Below are positions 52,866-63,188 of a stretch of 64,000 nt of DNA, piece by piece (the stretch's first letter is position 1; every line of letters starts with the position of its first letter). The notes beneath the pieces are model-generated. The model had not been told where the DNA came from, did no database searches, and was given only the letters and a program-made list of their open reading frames with translations. The stretch is taken from the NCBI GenBank assembly GCA_013001045.1, contig JABDNG010000064.1:41504-105503 (forward strand). The letters are read 5' to 3'. The position numbers and the translations under genes were made by a program. This DNA is from Woeseiaceae bacterium (GTDB lineage: Bacteria; Pseudomonadota; Gammaproteobacteria; Steroidobacterales; Woeseiaceae).

Positions 52866-53336
52866 TCAGGAGGTGCAATTCTCCGAGATGAGCTCTTCAA
52901 CGCGGTCGCGCGCTTCTTGAGCCTGTGTCTCATCGAGATAAACACGTTCGCCATTTTCATCCTGGCGATAGAGCCTGCGAGACTGAATGAAGGTCTGGAG
53001 GCGTGCACGGTAGGAATCGCACTTTTTCTGTTTGTCGGCAGCCGCTGCTTCTTCTTGCGCAGCCGCTTTCTTCTCCTCATCGGCCTTGGCTCTCGCGTCT
53101 CGTCGGGCAGTACGGCTTGCGGTCTGAGTCTCTACCTGGCGTTGTACGGAGCTCGAATCAGTACGACTGTAGGACAGCGCCATAAGCTCTTCGGTCCTTG
53201 ATCCTGACGGGCGGTCTTCATAGTGAACATTGCCGTCGTCATCGGTCCATTTGTAAACCTCATTGGCCATGGCGCCAGTTCCGAGCGTCAGGGCCAGTAG
53301 CGAGAATCCAATCAATAACCGTTTGCGTTTCATTTG
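52866..53336 (-). CDS. DUF4124 domain-containing protein
   Basis: MKRKRLLIGFSLLALTLGTGAMANEVYKWTDDDGNVHYEDRPSGSRTEEL. Start adjusted to MKRKRLL. Confidence 0.82.
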   Translation of the reverse strand, partial: QMKRKRLLIGFSLLALTLGTGAMANEVYKWTDDDGNVHYEDRPSGSRTEELMALSYSRTDSSSVQRQVETQTASRTARRDARAKADEEKKAAAQEEAAAADKQKKCDSYRARLQTFIQSRRLYRQDENGERVYLDETQAQEARDRVEELISENCTS

Positions 53337-53465
53337 TGTCCGTCCGAAGCGATGTGCGCCGCCCATAAGGCGCTGAGTTACAATGTATTAGAGCATCATT
53401 TCACCGATTTTGCTGTGACCGTATTCACAATCAATTGCGACATTCGGCACGTTCTTTCGAGACAC

Positions 53466-53491
53466 AAAAAAAGCGGGCCTTGCGGCCCGCT
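53466..53491 (-). terminator. Rho-independent terminator of amtB
   Basis: A-run then AGCGGGCC-TTGC-GGCCCGCT; reads as stem plus T-run on the minus strand. Confidence 0.85.
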
Positions 53492-53589
53492 AAGTGTTTG
53501 CTTCATTGGGGAATTTTGTGTTCGATATCAAGAAGATGGCGGCGCCACCGGGGTCTCGTTATGACAACTCCGGCGACGCCACCGGGGGA

Positions 53590-54864
53590 CTATTCAGCCG
53601 ACGTAAATTCGGGGTAAGCCTCGAGCCCGCATTCGCCGATGTCGACACCTTCGTACTCTTCCTGTTCCGAGACGCGGATGCCCATAATCAACTTCAGTAC
53701 AAACCAGACAGCCAGGCTGACCAGGAATGCCCAGGCGAAGATGCTGACGACACCGACAATCTGACCGATGAAGCTCGCATCGCCATTAGTGAACAGAACC
53801 GCCATGACGCCCCAGATGCCGACCGTGCCATGCACTGATATCGCGCCAACCGGATCGTCGATCCTGATCTTGTCAAAGGCGACGATCGATGCGACAACGA
53901 TAAGGCCGCCAACTGCGCCGATCGTGGTCGCCACAATAGGTGACGGCGACAATGGGTCAGCTGTGATAGCAACCAGTCCGGCGAGTGCGCCATTAAGCGC
54001 CATCGTCAGGTCCGCCTTGCCAAACCAGATGCGTGACAGGATAAGCGCAAAGACCAGTCCGCCAGCCGCTGCCATATTGGTATTGACGAATACCAGTGAA
54101 ACAGCATTCGCTTCGCCGACGTCGGATACCTTGAGCTCCGAACCGCCGTTAAAACCGAACCAACCCAACCAGAGTATCAGCGTGCCAAGCGTGGCGAGGG
54201 GCAAATTGCAGCCGGGGATAGCATTGATTGCACCATTCTTGCCGTACTTGCCCTTACGAGCACCCAGCACGATGACGCCAGCCAGTGCCGCCGCAGCGCC
54301 ACACAGATGCACCGTTCCAGAGCCTGCGAAGTCGAAGTAGCCGAAGCGCTCTGTCAGGAATCCACCGCCCCAGTTCCAGAAACCCTGGATCGGGTAGATA
54401 AAGCCCGTCAAAGCGACCGCAAATGCAAAGAACGACCACAGCTTCATGCGTTCGGCAACGGCGCCCGAAACGATTGACATTGCGGTTGCGACAAACACGA
54501 CCTGGAAGAAGAAGTCCGACAGGTTCGAGTAGTAGGTGTCGCCGCCGCTGGCAAGGACATCGGCTGAGGAATTGTCGCTGGTCGTCAGCAGACCATCGCC
54601 AAACTGAAGAAACAGATTGGATGCCTCGCCTGGATACATGATCGTGTAGCCGCACAGCATGTACATGATGCACGCTATTGAATAGAGACCAACATTCTTC
54701 GTCAGGATCTCCGCGGTGTTCTTGGCGCGCACAAGGCCGGCTTCGAGCATCGTGAAGCCCGCCGCCATCCACATGACGAGCGCGCCCATCACGAGAAAGT
54801 AGAACGTGTCGAGCGCATAGGCCAGTTCTGTCACCTGCGCCGCTATTTGAGTTGTTTCTTCCAC
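53590..54864 (-). CDS. amtB: Ammonium transporter
   Basis: MLEAGLVRAKNTAEILTKNVGLY, GWFGFNGGSEL, LAGLVAITADPLSPS, SVHGTVGIWG. Confidence 0.96.
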   Translation of the reverse strand: MEETTQIAAQVTELAYALDTFYFLVMGALVMWMAAGFTMLEAGLVRAKNTAEILTKNVGLYSIACIMYMLCGYTIMYPGEASNLFLQFGDGLLTTSDNSSADVLASGGDTYYSNLSDFFFQVVFVATAMSIVSGAVAERMKLWSFFAFAVALTGFIYPIQGFWNWGGGFLTERFGYFDFAGSGTVHLCGAAAALAGVIVLGARKGKYGKNGAINAIPGCNLPLATLGTLILWLGWFGFNGGSELKVSDVGEANAVSLVFVNTNMAAAGGLVFALILSRIWFGKADLTMALNGALAGLVAITADPLSPSPIVATTIGAVGGLIVVASIVAFDKIRIDDPVGAISVHGTVGIWGVMAVLFTNGDASFIGQIVGVVSIFAWAFLVSLAVWFVLKLIMGIRVSEQEEYEGVDIGECGLEAYPEFTSAE

Positions 54865-54882
54865 AACAAAACCCCCTTTTAA

Positions 54883-55267
<385 letters not shown>

Positions 55268-55275
55268 GACTAGAG

Positions 55276-55956
55276 TTACTGCAGGTCGAAAGACTTGCCG
55301 ATCGTGAAGACAATCGAGTTGTTGTCGGTTGGTGAACCGCTGTCGACATCTTCAAGTCCGCTCAGCATCTTGTCGTTGAAAAGGACGTAGACGCCGAGAT
55401 CAATGTCCGCAACCGTCGCGCCGTAGCCCAATTCGAAATACTCACCGTCGGCATCTTGAGAGAAGCCGGCATACTTGCCGTACAGACCGTTCTTCTCGAG
55501 TGTCAGCGAGTAGTAGGTGTAGTCCTGTGTCGGGCCGGTGAAGTTGTCGTACTCACCAATGGCAACGTCGATCGTTGCGATCCCGTAGCCACCGCTGAGA
55601 TTGATTTCCTGGTAGGTGTCGTCAAAGTCCTGCGTGTAGTAGTAGCCGGTAAAGCCAATGCCGTAACTGAAGTCGCCAACTTCTCCGCCATAACCAAAGT
55701 AGCCGTCGACCTCGAGACCAGCAGCATCGCTGCCGCTATAGCCGGCCGACTGGCCATCACTGACGTCCGCGGCCCAAACGCCCGCGTAGAATCCGCCCTG
55801 TTCAAAATCGACGCCACCACTGGCTGACGACTGTGCTTGAAAAATGCCGCGGAAAAAGTAGTCGCTGGCAAAGCCCAAATTTGCGGACCATTCGGCGTGC
55901 ACCATTCCGCTCGATAACAATGTGATCGCGACGAACGCGGTTTTTCTAACAGTCAT
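55276..55956 (-). CDS. TorF family putative porin
   Basis: Signal peptide then EWSANLGFASDYFFRGIFQAQSSASGGVDFEQGGFYAGVWAADV; C-terminal beta-strand pattern. Confidence 0.9.
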   Translation of the reverse strand: MTVRKTAFVAITLLSSGMVHAEWSANLGFASDYFFRGIFQAQSSASGGVDFEQGGFYAGVWAADVSDGQSAGYSGSDAAGLEVDGYFGYGGEVGDFSYGIGFTGYYYTQDFDDTYQEINLSGGYGIATIDVAIGEYDNFTGPTQDYTYYSLTLEKNGLYGKYAGFSQDADGEYFELGYGATVADIDLGVYVLFNDKMLSGLEDVDSGSPTDNNSIVFTIGKSFDLQ

Positions 55957-56013
55957 TTCCTATTGCTCCCATATTAAAAGATGGCCTAAAAGGCCGCTGT
56001 CGTTTCCTATAGA

Positions 56014-56028
56014 GCAGATACCGTGCCA
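56014..56028 (-). promoter_or_regulatory. Sigma-54 -24/-12 promoter of torF-glnK-amtB
   Basis: Minus strand TGGCAC-GGTAT-CTGC vs consensus TGGCAC-N5-TTGC; GG/GC spacing exact, 58 nt upstream of torF ATG. Confidence 0.75.
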
Positions 56029-56082
56029 ACTCCTGGAAATGCTTGTTAATCAACAGGTAACAGAAAATGCGAAAGCAGGTGT

Positions 56083-56099
56083 GCACCAATCTGGAGCAG
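56083..56099. promoter_or_regulatory. NtrC-like binding site
   Basis: TGCACCA-ATC-TGGAGCA: 17-bp dyad matching TGCACYA-N3-TGGTGCA with 1 dyad mismatch, about 70 bp upstream of the sigma-54 element. Confidence 0.65.
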
Positions 56100-56203
56100 C
56101 GTTTTGAGCGTCTTGCCCTGTTTTGGGGGGCAAGGCGCGTTATTGCGCACTTCGTCTGCGTACGCGACTGGTGTTTTGAGGCCACCTCAGGTATCAAGCC
56201 GGT

Positions 56204-56446
56204 ATGAGTGATGAATCGATCGAAAATCTGGCTAAGAAACTGGCCGAGTCTGTGCCCGAGGGCCTGCGCGTCCTGCGGGACGAAATGGAGAACAACTTTC
56301 GTTCGGTATTGCGTGCGTCCTTGAGCAAGCTGGACCTCGTCACGCGGGAGGAGTTTGACGTGCAGGAGGCCGTACTCGCGAGAACGCGCGAGAAACTCGA
56401 AGTGCTGGAGGCGAAGCTCGAGCAGCTTGAAGAGAACGACGGGTAG
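56204..56446 (+). CDS. ubiK: Ubiquinone biosynthesis accessory factor UbiK (BMFP)
   Basis: ENLAKKLAESVPEGLRVLRDEMENNFRSVLRASLSKLDLVTREEFDVQEAVLARTREKLEVLEAKLEQLE. Confidence 0.92.
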   Translation: MSDESIENLAKKLAESVPEGLRVLRDEMENNFRSVLRASLSKLDLVTREEFDVQEAVLARTREKLEVLEAKLEQLEENDG

Positions 56447-56490
56447 CTACACGCCGCGGCGTACAAGTCTGGCCATGGAGGGCCGAACAG

Positions 56491-57993
56491 ATGAGTCTCG
56501 CTATTCTGCATTGCCGCGCGCAATACGGCATCGCGGCACCGCCCGTGACTATCGAGGTCTTTCTTTCGGGCGGACTACCGGCGTTCACGATCGTTGGTAT
56601 GGCGGAAACGGCGGTACGCGAGAGCAAGGACCGGGTGCGTGGCGCGCTGTTGAGTTCCGGCTTCGAGTTTCCGCAGCAACGCATCACCATAAGCCTGGGT
56701 CCCGCGGACATGCGCAAGACGGGTGGGCGCTACGATCTCGCCATTGCGCTTGGAATCCTCGCTGCCCGTAAACAATTTCCCAGGGCCGCCCTGTCCAATG
56801 TCGAGTTCTACGGCGAACTTGCGTTGAGCGGTGAGTTACGCCCGGTACCCGCCATGTTGCCGGCTATTCTGAAAGCGCGTGATGCGGGTCGGGCAGTCGT
56901 GCTACCCGCACAGAATCGAGCCGAAGCCGCGCTCGCCAAAGCCGAGGTGTTCCCGGCTTCATCCTTGCTGGAGGTCACGGCGCATCTTGGCGGGCGAGCA
57001 CCCATTGCTCCTCTCGAACAAGCGGTGCCAAATGAGCAGGCACCGACAGCGCACGACCTGGTTGACGTCAAGGGCCAGCAGCATGCGAAACGCGCGCTCG
57101 AAATCGCAGCGGCCGGCGGCCACAATCTCTTGTTCATCGGCCCACCAGGCACCGGCAAGAGCATGCTGGCGCGCCGGTTGCCCGGAATATTGCCGTCGAT
57201 GAGTGAGGTCGAGGCGCTCGAAACGGCGGCGATCGATTCGGTGCTGGGCAAACCGCTTGATCTCTCAGGTTGGCGGCGGCGACCGTTTCGGGCGCCACAT
57301 CACACGGCTTCCGCCGCGGCGCTTGTGGGTGGTGGTCACGTCCCGCGACCCGGCGAGGTATCCCGGGCACACAACGGCGTCCTGTTCCTCGACGAGTTGC
57401 CCGAATTCAATCGCAACGTGCTCGAGGCATTGCGCGAGCCGATGGAAACCGGCGCCATAACGATATCGCGTGCCGCACGACAAGCCGAGTTTCCGGCGAA
57501 ATTTCAGCTCATTGCGGCCATGAATCCCTGTCCCTGCGGTTACCTCGGAGACAGTCAGGCCGATTGCCGTTGCAGTGGCGATCGTGTCGCAAATTATCGG
57601 GGCAAAGTGTCGGGGCCGCTGCTTGATCGAATTGACCTGCATGTCGAAGTGATGCGCCCCTCGACCACGGTACTAAGGTCGGACAATGCGGGCGCCGACG
57701 ACAGCACGACGGTCGCGAGGCGCGTCAGGGGTGCCTGGTGTTTGCAGATGCAGCGATCAGGAATGCGCAACTCACAGCTGCAGGGCGAACAACTTGCCGA
57801 ACATTGTGATGCGGATGATCGATGCTGGGTACTACTCGAGAATGCAGCCGAGCAGTTCAATTTGTCGGCGCGCGCGCATCAGCGCGTGCTTCGGGTCTCG
57901 CGAACGATCACGGACCTTGCCCAAGAAACGAAGATCGCGCCTCCGCATGTCGCGGAAGCGTTGTCATTGCGCTGCCTGGATCGGCGCTCCTGA
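56491..57993 (+). CDS. comM: YifB/ComM family Mg-chelatase-like AAA ATPase
   Basis: VEVFLSGGLPAFTIVGMAETAVRESKDRVRGALLSSGF, GPPGTGKSMLARRLPGILP, RPFRAPHHTASAAALVGGG. Confidence 0.95.
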   Translation: MSLAILHCRAQYGIAAPPVTIEVFLSGGLPAFTIVGMAETAVRESKDRVRGALLSSGFEFPQQRITISLGPADMRKTGGRYDLAIALGILAARKQFPRAALSNVEFYGELALSGELRPVPAMLPAILKARDAGRAVVLPAQNRAEAALAKAEVFPASSLLEVTAHLGGRAPIAPLEQAVPNEQAPTAHDLVDVKGQQHAKRALEIAAAGGHNLLFIGPPGTGKSMLARRLPGILPSMSEVEALETAAIDSVLGKPLDLSGWRRRPFRAPHHTASAAALVGGGHVPRPGEVSRAHNGVLFLDELPEFNRNVLEALREPMETGAITISRAARQAEFPAKFQLIAAMNPCPCGYLGDSQADCRCSGDRVANYRGKVSGPLLDRIDLHVEVMRPSTTVLRSDNAGADDSTTVARRVRGAWCLQMQRSGMRNSQLQGEQLAEHCDADDRCWVLLENAAEQFNLSARAHQRVLRVSRTITDLAQETKIAPPHVAEALSLRCLDRRS

Positions 57994-58000
57994 AGGGAGG

Positions 58001-58513
58001 CTACTGCGACTCGTTAACCATGTAATCGACGGCGTCCGCGATTTCACCATCCGAAAGATCCGTGCGGCCGCCTTTCGCCGGCATGTAGCCGGCCGAACCG
58101 GTGTAGCCCTCAATCGCATGTCGCGTCAATACGTCGATACCCTGTGCGATTCGCGGTGCCCATACCGCCGCGTCACCAACAACTGGGGCGCCGCCTACGC
58201 CCGCCGCATGGCAGGCGAGACAAGCCGAGTTGTAGACCTGCGGGCCCGTCATTGCGGTTGCGACGGGTTCGGGCTCTACCACAGCCGTGACGGTCGGTGC
58301 CGGAGCGTCATGTTCTTCGCCGGGCAGGTATACGTCACCGACCGGGCGAATGCGTTCATGCACGGCCGCTTGATATTCGTCGGCGTCGCGCGTGTAAACA
58401 CCCTGTGTCAGGTCTGACATCTTCATTGCCAGAACGAGAATCGCGAGTGCGACTGCGGCAAGAACGCCTATGACGAGGGAGTACATGTCAAAAAAACTCT
58501 GATCCCGACTCAA
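58001..58513 (-). CDS. Cytochrome c5 family protein
   Basis: N-terminal TM, CLACHAAGVGGAPVVGDAAVWAPR...MPAKGGRTDLSDGEIADAVDYMV. Confidence 0.92.
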   Translation of the reverse strand: MSRDQSFFDMYSLVIGVLAAVALAILVLAMKMSDLTQGVYTRDADEYQAAVHERIRPVGDVYLPGEEHDAPAPTVTAVVEPEPVATAMTGPQVYNSACLACHAAGVGGAPVVGDAAVWAPRIAQGIDVLTRHAIEGYTGSAGYMPAKGGRTDLSDGEIADAVDYMVNESQ

Positions 58514-58586
58514 GTTACTGCTCCGAAGCTTGATGGCCTGATTTGGCCGGACGACGTGTCCGGCAATGGCGGGCGATTATATCTCA

Positions 58587-59768
58587 TCAGCGCGATTCCG
58601 CGAGCGTTTCGAGCATCAGCCCCATGAGCTCTTCAGCGAAGACGGCGGCGGCCTGGCGCGCGGCCTCTCTGTCAGTCTCGTCGCCGACCTCGTAAGTCGC
58701 CGATGGCACGCCGTAGCGACGGTACATGTAGTTCTTTCCGACAACGGGGTTTTCCCCCGGTCCGGCGTCATTCGTAAATGCGTAGTCGCTGAGCCGCGGC
58801 GCGGCTCGGGAAAACCACCTCTCAAAGAAATTCGGGGGGTCTGTGGGCACAGTCTCGTCTTGCGTATAAAACACGTTTCGATCGGTCGAGTGAAAGTCCA
58901 GGAAAACGCGAATCCTTTTGCCTTCCGCATCAAGCCGGTCCAGCAACTCGCCGACCATGCGAGTCTCAGGCTGTTTGAAGACGCCCCAGTCACGGTTGAG
59001 ATCGGTGCTGCCGCGGTTATGGCGCCAGTTTCCGTCAAGTACGCCGTCCGGGTTCAGTAATGGTATGGCGATGATTTGAAACTGCGTACGAAAGCGTCTT
59101 GCCACTTCGGTATTGGCAAGTAATGTTTCGGTGAAGGAAAAGAATCCGAATGCACCGGAAACCTCAGGAGGATGCTGACGGCCGACCAGGAACAGGACGT
59201 CCTTCGCCGACGGGTTGCTGACAAGGTAGCGAATGGGTTGCTCGGCCATCGAGTAGCCGAGTAACTCCAGTTCGGCGTCGGTCCGCTCCGCAGTATGCGA
59301 GGTCCAGACCTCGTAGATTGCTGGCATCACGAGTTCCTGCGCCGATACCCAGACGGCATCGGTTCCGAGCGGCACGATTATCGTTGCGAGCGAGCCGTCG
59401 TCGGACACTTGCACGTTTTTCTCGTCAAGCGCAGACCAGCTCAGGCTGTCGGTACTGATTTTCGGAATGTAGCGGTGTTTGTGGTTGGTGTAGTGCAAAG
59501 AGATAACTGCTGTCGTCGCTTCAAAAGGGTCGAGTTGGAACGAATACCACGGACTGGGATTGATGTAGCCGGCGTCTTCAGGACGTATCGAAAGTCGCAC
59601 GTGGTCTGCCGCAACCACTTCGCACCGACCACGGCGTGCACCGCCAAAGCCGTCGACGACCGTGAACGACGCCGTTTTGCACGGTGTGCCGGCGTCGAAT
59701 ACAGGAGCCTGCGTTACGCATGCGCCCAGCAAGAGAACAAGAGTGACGGAAGCGGCTTTTCTGAACAT
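58587..59768 (-). CDS. M14 family zinc carboxypeptidase, lipoprotein
   Basis: Lipobox LLGAC; LFLVGRQHPPEVSG (HxxE), HNRGSTDLNRDWG, FLDFHSTDRN. Start 59768. Confidence 0.88.
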   Translation of the reverse strand: MFRKAASVTLVLLLGACVTQAPVFDAGTPCKTASFTVVDGFGGARRGRCEVVAADHVRLSIRPEDAGYINPSPWYSFQLDPFEATTAVISLHYTNHKHRYIPKISTDSLSWSALDEKNVQVSDDGSLATIIVPLGTDAVWVSAQELVMPAIYEVWTSHTAERTDAELELLGYSMAEQPIRYLVSNPSAKDVLFLVGRQHPPEVSGAFGFFSFTETLLANTEVARRFRTQFQIIAIPLLNPDGVLDGNWRHNRGSTDLNRDWGVFKQPETRMVGELLDRLDAEGKRIRVFLDFHSTDRNVFYTQDETVPTDPPNFFERWFSRAAPRLSDYAFTNDAGPGENPVVGKNYMYRRYGVPSATYEVGDETDREAARQAAAVFAEELMGLMLETLAESR

Positions 59769-59776
59769 GGTTTGCC

Positions 59777-60994
59777 TTATTCTTTTCGAGGTGACGAAAC
59801 GATCGAATGAGCGATGTCGTGACCTGACGCGCACGCCAGGGTCCAGCCAAGCATGCCATGGCCCGTATTCAGATACAGGCCCTCTATACGGGATGGCCCC
59901 ACAAGCGGTTGACCGTTGGGTGTCATCGGCCGAAAGCCACCCCAGGTTGTTCGTTCACTACTCTCGTAGTCGGCGGCGAGTGGCGCGGCGTCGCGGGCAA
60001 CGGCCAGTAAGGTATCGATGCGTTCCGAGTCCCGTTCGCTGCCAAGCCCCTTGAAGTCGGCGAAGCCCGCGATTCGCAAGTCGCCGTTCATGCGACTGAA
60101 TACTATTTTTTTGTTCAGGACCGTGACACTTGCTTGAGGCGCCGCATCGCGTGCCGGCAGCGTCACGCTGTAACCCTTTACGGGATAGACGTGCGGATTG
60201 ATGCCGACAGACTTAAGGAGTTGTCCGCTCCAGGCGCCGTTACACACAACGACGGCGTCTGCCGACAGTCTTCCTTGCGCCAGTTCTATAGACTGAAGAC
60301 GATTCCCCTCTTTGTGCAAACGCTTGACGGTCTCGCTCAGCCTGAAGGCAACGCGTCCGGATTTTTCGAGCATTTTTTTCAGTCCGACCGTAAACAGGCG
60401 TGAGTCGGCAACGGAGTCTCTCTGCGAGTACACGGCAGCAGTAAAGTTCTCGTCCATGCTGGCGAGTGCAGGCTCGATTTCGATAGCAGCCTGCCGGCTC
60501 AATACGTCGGTCTCGCAGCCGAGTTGCATCTTGAGTGCCGCATTGGCTCGTGCTTCGCGAACATCCGCCCCCGAATGCAGGAGCACCAGCTTGCCGGCCG
60601 CACGGTGTGAAAACTCGAACGGCACTCGCTTGTGCAATTCCTGCATCAATGTTTCGGATCGCAATGCAGCCTTCAAGACAGCCAGGGTATTCTGTTGCGC
60701 GCGCCGATTTGTGCATTGCGACAGGAATCGCAGTCCCCACGGAATCAGCTCGGGCGTGAGTCGTACGCGATAGCCGCGATCGCGGCCGGCGACGATGCCC
60801 GGAATCCTGAAGAGAAACCGTGGTTTCGCCAGCGCGTCGGTAAAGCTGTAGGAGAGTTGTCCGGCGTTCGCGTAGCTTGCGCCACGCGCAACATCGGATG
60901 CACGATCGACGACCGTAACCTGGCATCCGAGTTCAGACAGGTAATACGCGGTGGTTACACCGATAACTCCGGCGCCAATGACGACGACGTGCAT
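59777..60994 (-). CDS. dadA: D-amino acid dehydrogenase
   Basis: MHVVVIGAGVIGVTTAYYLSELGCQVTVVDRASDVARGASYANAGQLSYSFTDALAKP; LNTGHGMLGWTLACASG. Confidence 0.93.
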   Translation of the reverse strand: MHVVVIGAGVIGVTTAYYLSELGCQVTVVDRASDVARGASYANAGQLSYSFTDALAKPRFLFRIPGIVAGRDRGYRVRLTPELIPWGLRFLSQCTNRRAQQNTLAVLKAALRSETLMQELHKRVPFEFSHRAAGKLVLLHSGADVREARANAALKMQLGCETDVLSRQAAIEIEPALASMDENFTAAVYSQRDSVADSRLFTVGLKKMLEKSGRVAFRLSETVKRLHKEGNRLQSIELAQGRLSADAVVVCNGAWSGQLLKSVGINPHVYPVKGYSVTLPARDAAPQASVTVLNKKIVFSRMNGDLRIAGFADFKGLGSERDSERIDTLLAVARDAAPLAADYESSERTTWGGFRPMTPNGQPLVGPSRIEGLYLNTGHGMLGWTLACASGHDIAHSIVSSPRKE

Positions 60995-61071
60995 AGAGCA
61001 TCCTTGAGAATTCTGACAGCTGGAGATTCGCTGCTAGTATAACCAGAGGTCTCGCAACAAAGACGCACCTT

Positions 61072-63081
61072 ATGAAGCTCGCTTTAGTCACATTGGCCGT
61101 TGCTGGCTTGGCACTGAGCAACATTGCTGTTGCCAGTCCAGTGGACGTACGGGGTCGTATTGTCGACGAGGCGGGAGTTGCCATTGCTGGCGCCATCGTT
61201 GCGGTAGGAAACGTCTCGCACGATGTTGGCGCTGATGGCGAGTTCAATTTTGCACTGGACTCGCCAACGACCATTAGCCTGCGCGTGGCAGCGCCTGGTT
61301 ATTACACGTTCTTGCATACACTGCATCGTTCTGACTTTGTTATGGGACGTCCGGCCGTTGTGCCTGACATCGAACTGGTTGAGAAAAAATCGGGGCGCAC
61401 ACTTATGGTGTTCGCAGGCGACGCAATGCTTAGCCGCCGTTATTTCGAGCCGCGGGCCGGCGAGCCGACGCTGGTACGGCGAGCAAGCGTTCTTGGCGAC
61501 GGCAAGCAGTTACTCATGCACGTGCAGCCTTACATCGAGCTTGCAGATGTCGCATCGGTGAATATGGAGACGCAGCTTTCGAATGAAATGCTGACCAATC
61601 CTGTCCCCAAGTCCGTGACGTTTTATTCGCCACTTGAGTTGGCAGAATTGCTGCAATGGGCCGGTTTTGACTACGTGGCGCTCGGCAACAATCACCTCTA
61701 CGATTATCGTGACGCGGGCTTACGTTCGACTTTCGACGCGTTGGCGGCGACCGAACTCGCCTACTCTGGCGCCGGCTTCAATGAGGAGCAAGCGCGTAAA
61801 CCGGCGAGCCTGGTAATCGACGGCCGTGATCACCACTTCCTGAGTTACGTCGGCTGGCCCGGTACATTCGCGCCAACCCAGGTTGCAAGAGGATCGAAAG
61901 GCGGAGCAGCGCTCGGCGATTCAGCGTTCATCACACAAGATCTCGGCGCATTACCCGCCGATGCGATATCGGTACTGCAGCTGCACGCAGGCCTGGAATA
62001 TGCCGAGACACCGGCACTCTCAGAGCGAACAACGCTTCGCCAGGCGATCAGGGACGGAGCGGATATCGCGATCGGTCATCATCCGCACGTGCTGCAGGGG
62101 TTCGAGATATACCGCGATCGCCTCATCGCTTACTCACTCGGCAATTTTCTGTTCGATCAATACCACTACGCGACCCAGCTCGGCATGCTGCTTTATGTCT
62201 GGATGGATGGGGACGAACTGCATCGCGCCGAGGCTGTGCCCCTGCACATCAACGGCTACCTGCCAACGCCGGCAACGGGACTGTTTCGATACGCGGTGCT
62301 GGCGCGATTGGCACGGCTGACCGACTCGAGTGTCTGCATGCGGGCCAGCGGATTTCACGCCGTCGTCGACTCATGCGATGGCAAAGCGCGGGCGCCGACA
62401 GCTGTCACAATCGACGATTCCACGAGTAGCGCTCCCATGCACCTCAGAAGCCTGGGGGCGTCACCTTTGCAGGCGTTGAAAGTCGAATCAGCTGATCGGC
62501 CGTATCGGCTGGGGCTCGATCTGCTCAATCGCGGTGATTTCGAGTATGCCCGCTTATATGGCGCGCATGACCGGACCTGGATCGTGGGTAGCAATGCCTC
62601 GCTCAGGACGGGTGACAACAAGCTACTGGAAATTCGTGTGCCGGCTGGCGGGCAAGCCGTTCGCAGCGGCATGAAAGTCTTCGAACGCGTTTTTACTTTG
62701 TCCAATCCTGCCACCGTTAGCGGTCGTATCAAGGTAGACGGAGATGTGAGGGTTCGATTCATGCTGCAGCGTCGTCGCGCGATGGATACGCTCGAGGACG
62801 CGCTGGTCGGTGGGCCCATCAGGCAGATCGGCATGTGGCAGGGCTCAAGCACAGATTGGGCGGATTTCTCGTTCGACCATAACCAGCCGAGGGTTGCGAC
62901 GCGTGCCGTGCGACTGCTGCTCGAAGTCGAGGACGTATCGCCCGAAAAACAAGGTGCGACCGTCTCACTTGACGATTTGGCGTGGGTGGAGTGGCGCACG
63001 CCGTGGATAGGGCCGGACGATGCCGACATTGACGCTGAATTCGCTACGCACCTTATGTTACATTTGAAACCGAATCGTTGA
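61072..63081 (+). CDS. CapA family protein (PgsA/CapA-like) with N-terminal carboxypeptidase-regulatory-like domain
   Basis: Signal peptide; VRGRIVDEAGVAIAGAIVAVGN...GEFNFAL; CapA motifs MVFAGDAMLSRRYF, ALGNNHLYDYRDAG, IGHHPHVLQGFEIYRDRLIAYSLGNFLFDQY. Confidence 0.85.
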   Translation: MKLALVTLAVAGLALSNIAVASPVDVRGRIVDEAGVAIAGAIVAVGNVSHDVGADGEFNFALDSPTTISLRVAAPGYYTFLHTLHRSDFVMGRPAVVPDIELVEKKSGRTLMVFAGDAMLSRRYFEPRAGEPTLVRRASVLGDGKQLLMHVQPYIELADVASVNMETQLSNEMLTNPVPKSVTFYSPLELAELLQWAGFDYVALGNNHLYDYRDAGLRSTFDALAATELAYSGAGFNEEQARKPASLVIDGRDHHFLSYVGWPGTFAPTQVARGSKGGAALGDSAFITQDLGALPADAISVLQLHAGLEYAETPALSERTTLRQAIRDGADIAIGHHPHVLQGFEIYRDRLIAYSLGNFLFDQYHYATQLGMLLYVWMDGDELHRAEAVPLHINGYLPTPATGLFRYAVLARLARLTDSSVCMRASGFHAVVDSCDGKARAPTAVTIDDSTSSAPMHLRSLGASPLQALKVESADRPYRLGLDLLNRGDFEYARLYGAHDRTWIVGSNASLRTGDNKLLEIRVPAGGQAVRSGMKVFERVFTLSNPATVSGRIKVDGDVRVRFMLQRRRAMDTLEDALVGGPIRQIGMWQGSSTDWADFSFDHNQPRVATRAVRLLLEVEDVSPEKQGATVSLDDLAWVEWRTPWIGPDDADIDAEFATHLMLHLKPNR

Positions 63082-63188
63082 TCCATCGAATAGTGTTTTT
63101 GTTAGACTGATTCCACTACAAAGAGCCATCGCAAGCCCGGCTCAATAATCGGTTCAAGCCGAAGAATCAGAAAGCTAAGGGGGATGTC

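Noticed and set aside
53538-53587. Imperfect 16-bp direct repeat GGCGRCGCCACCGGGG (two copies, 34 bp apart)
   Set aside because: Short and GC-rich, downstream of amtB; may form a weak hairpin ahead of the real terminator but not distinguishable from chance.
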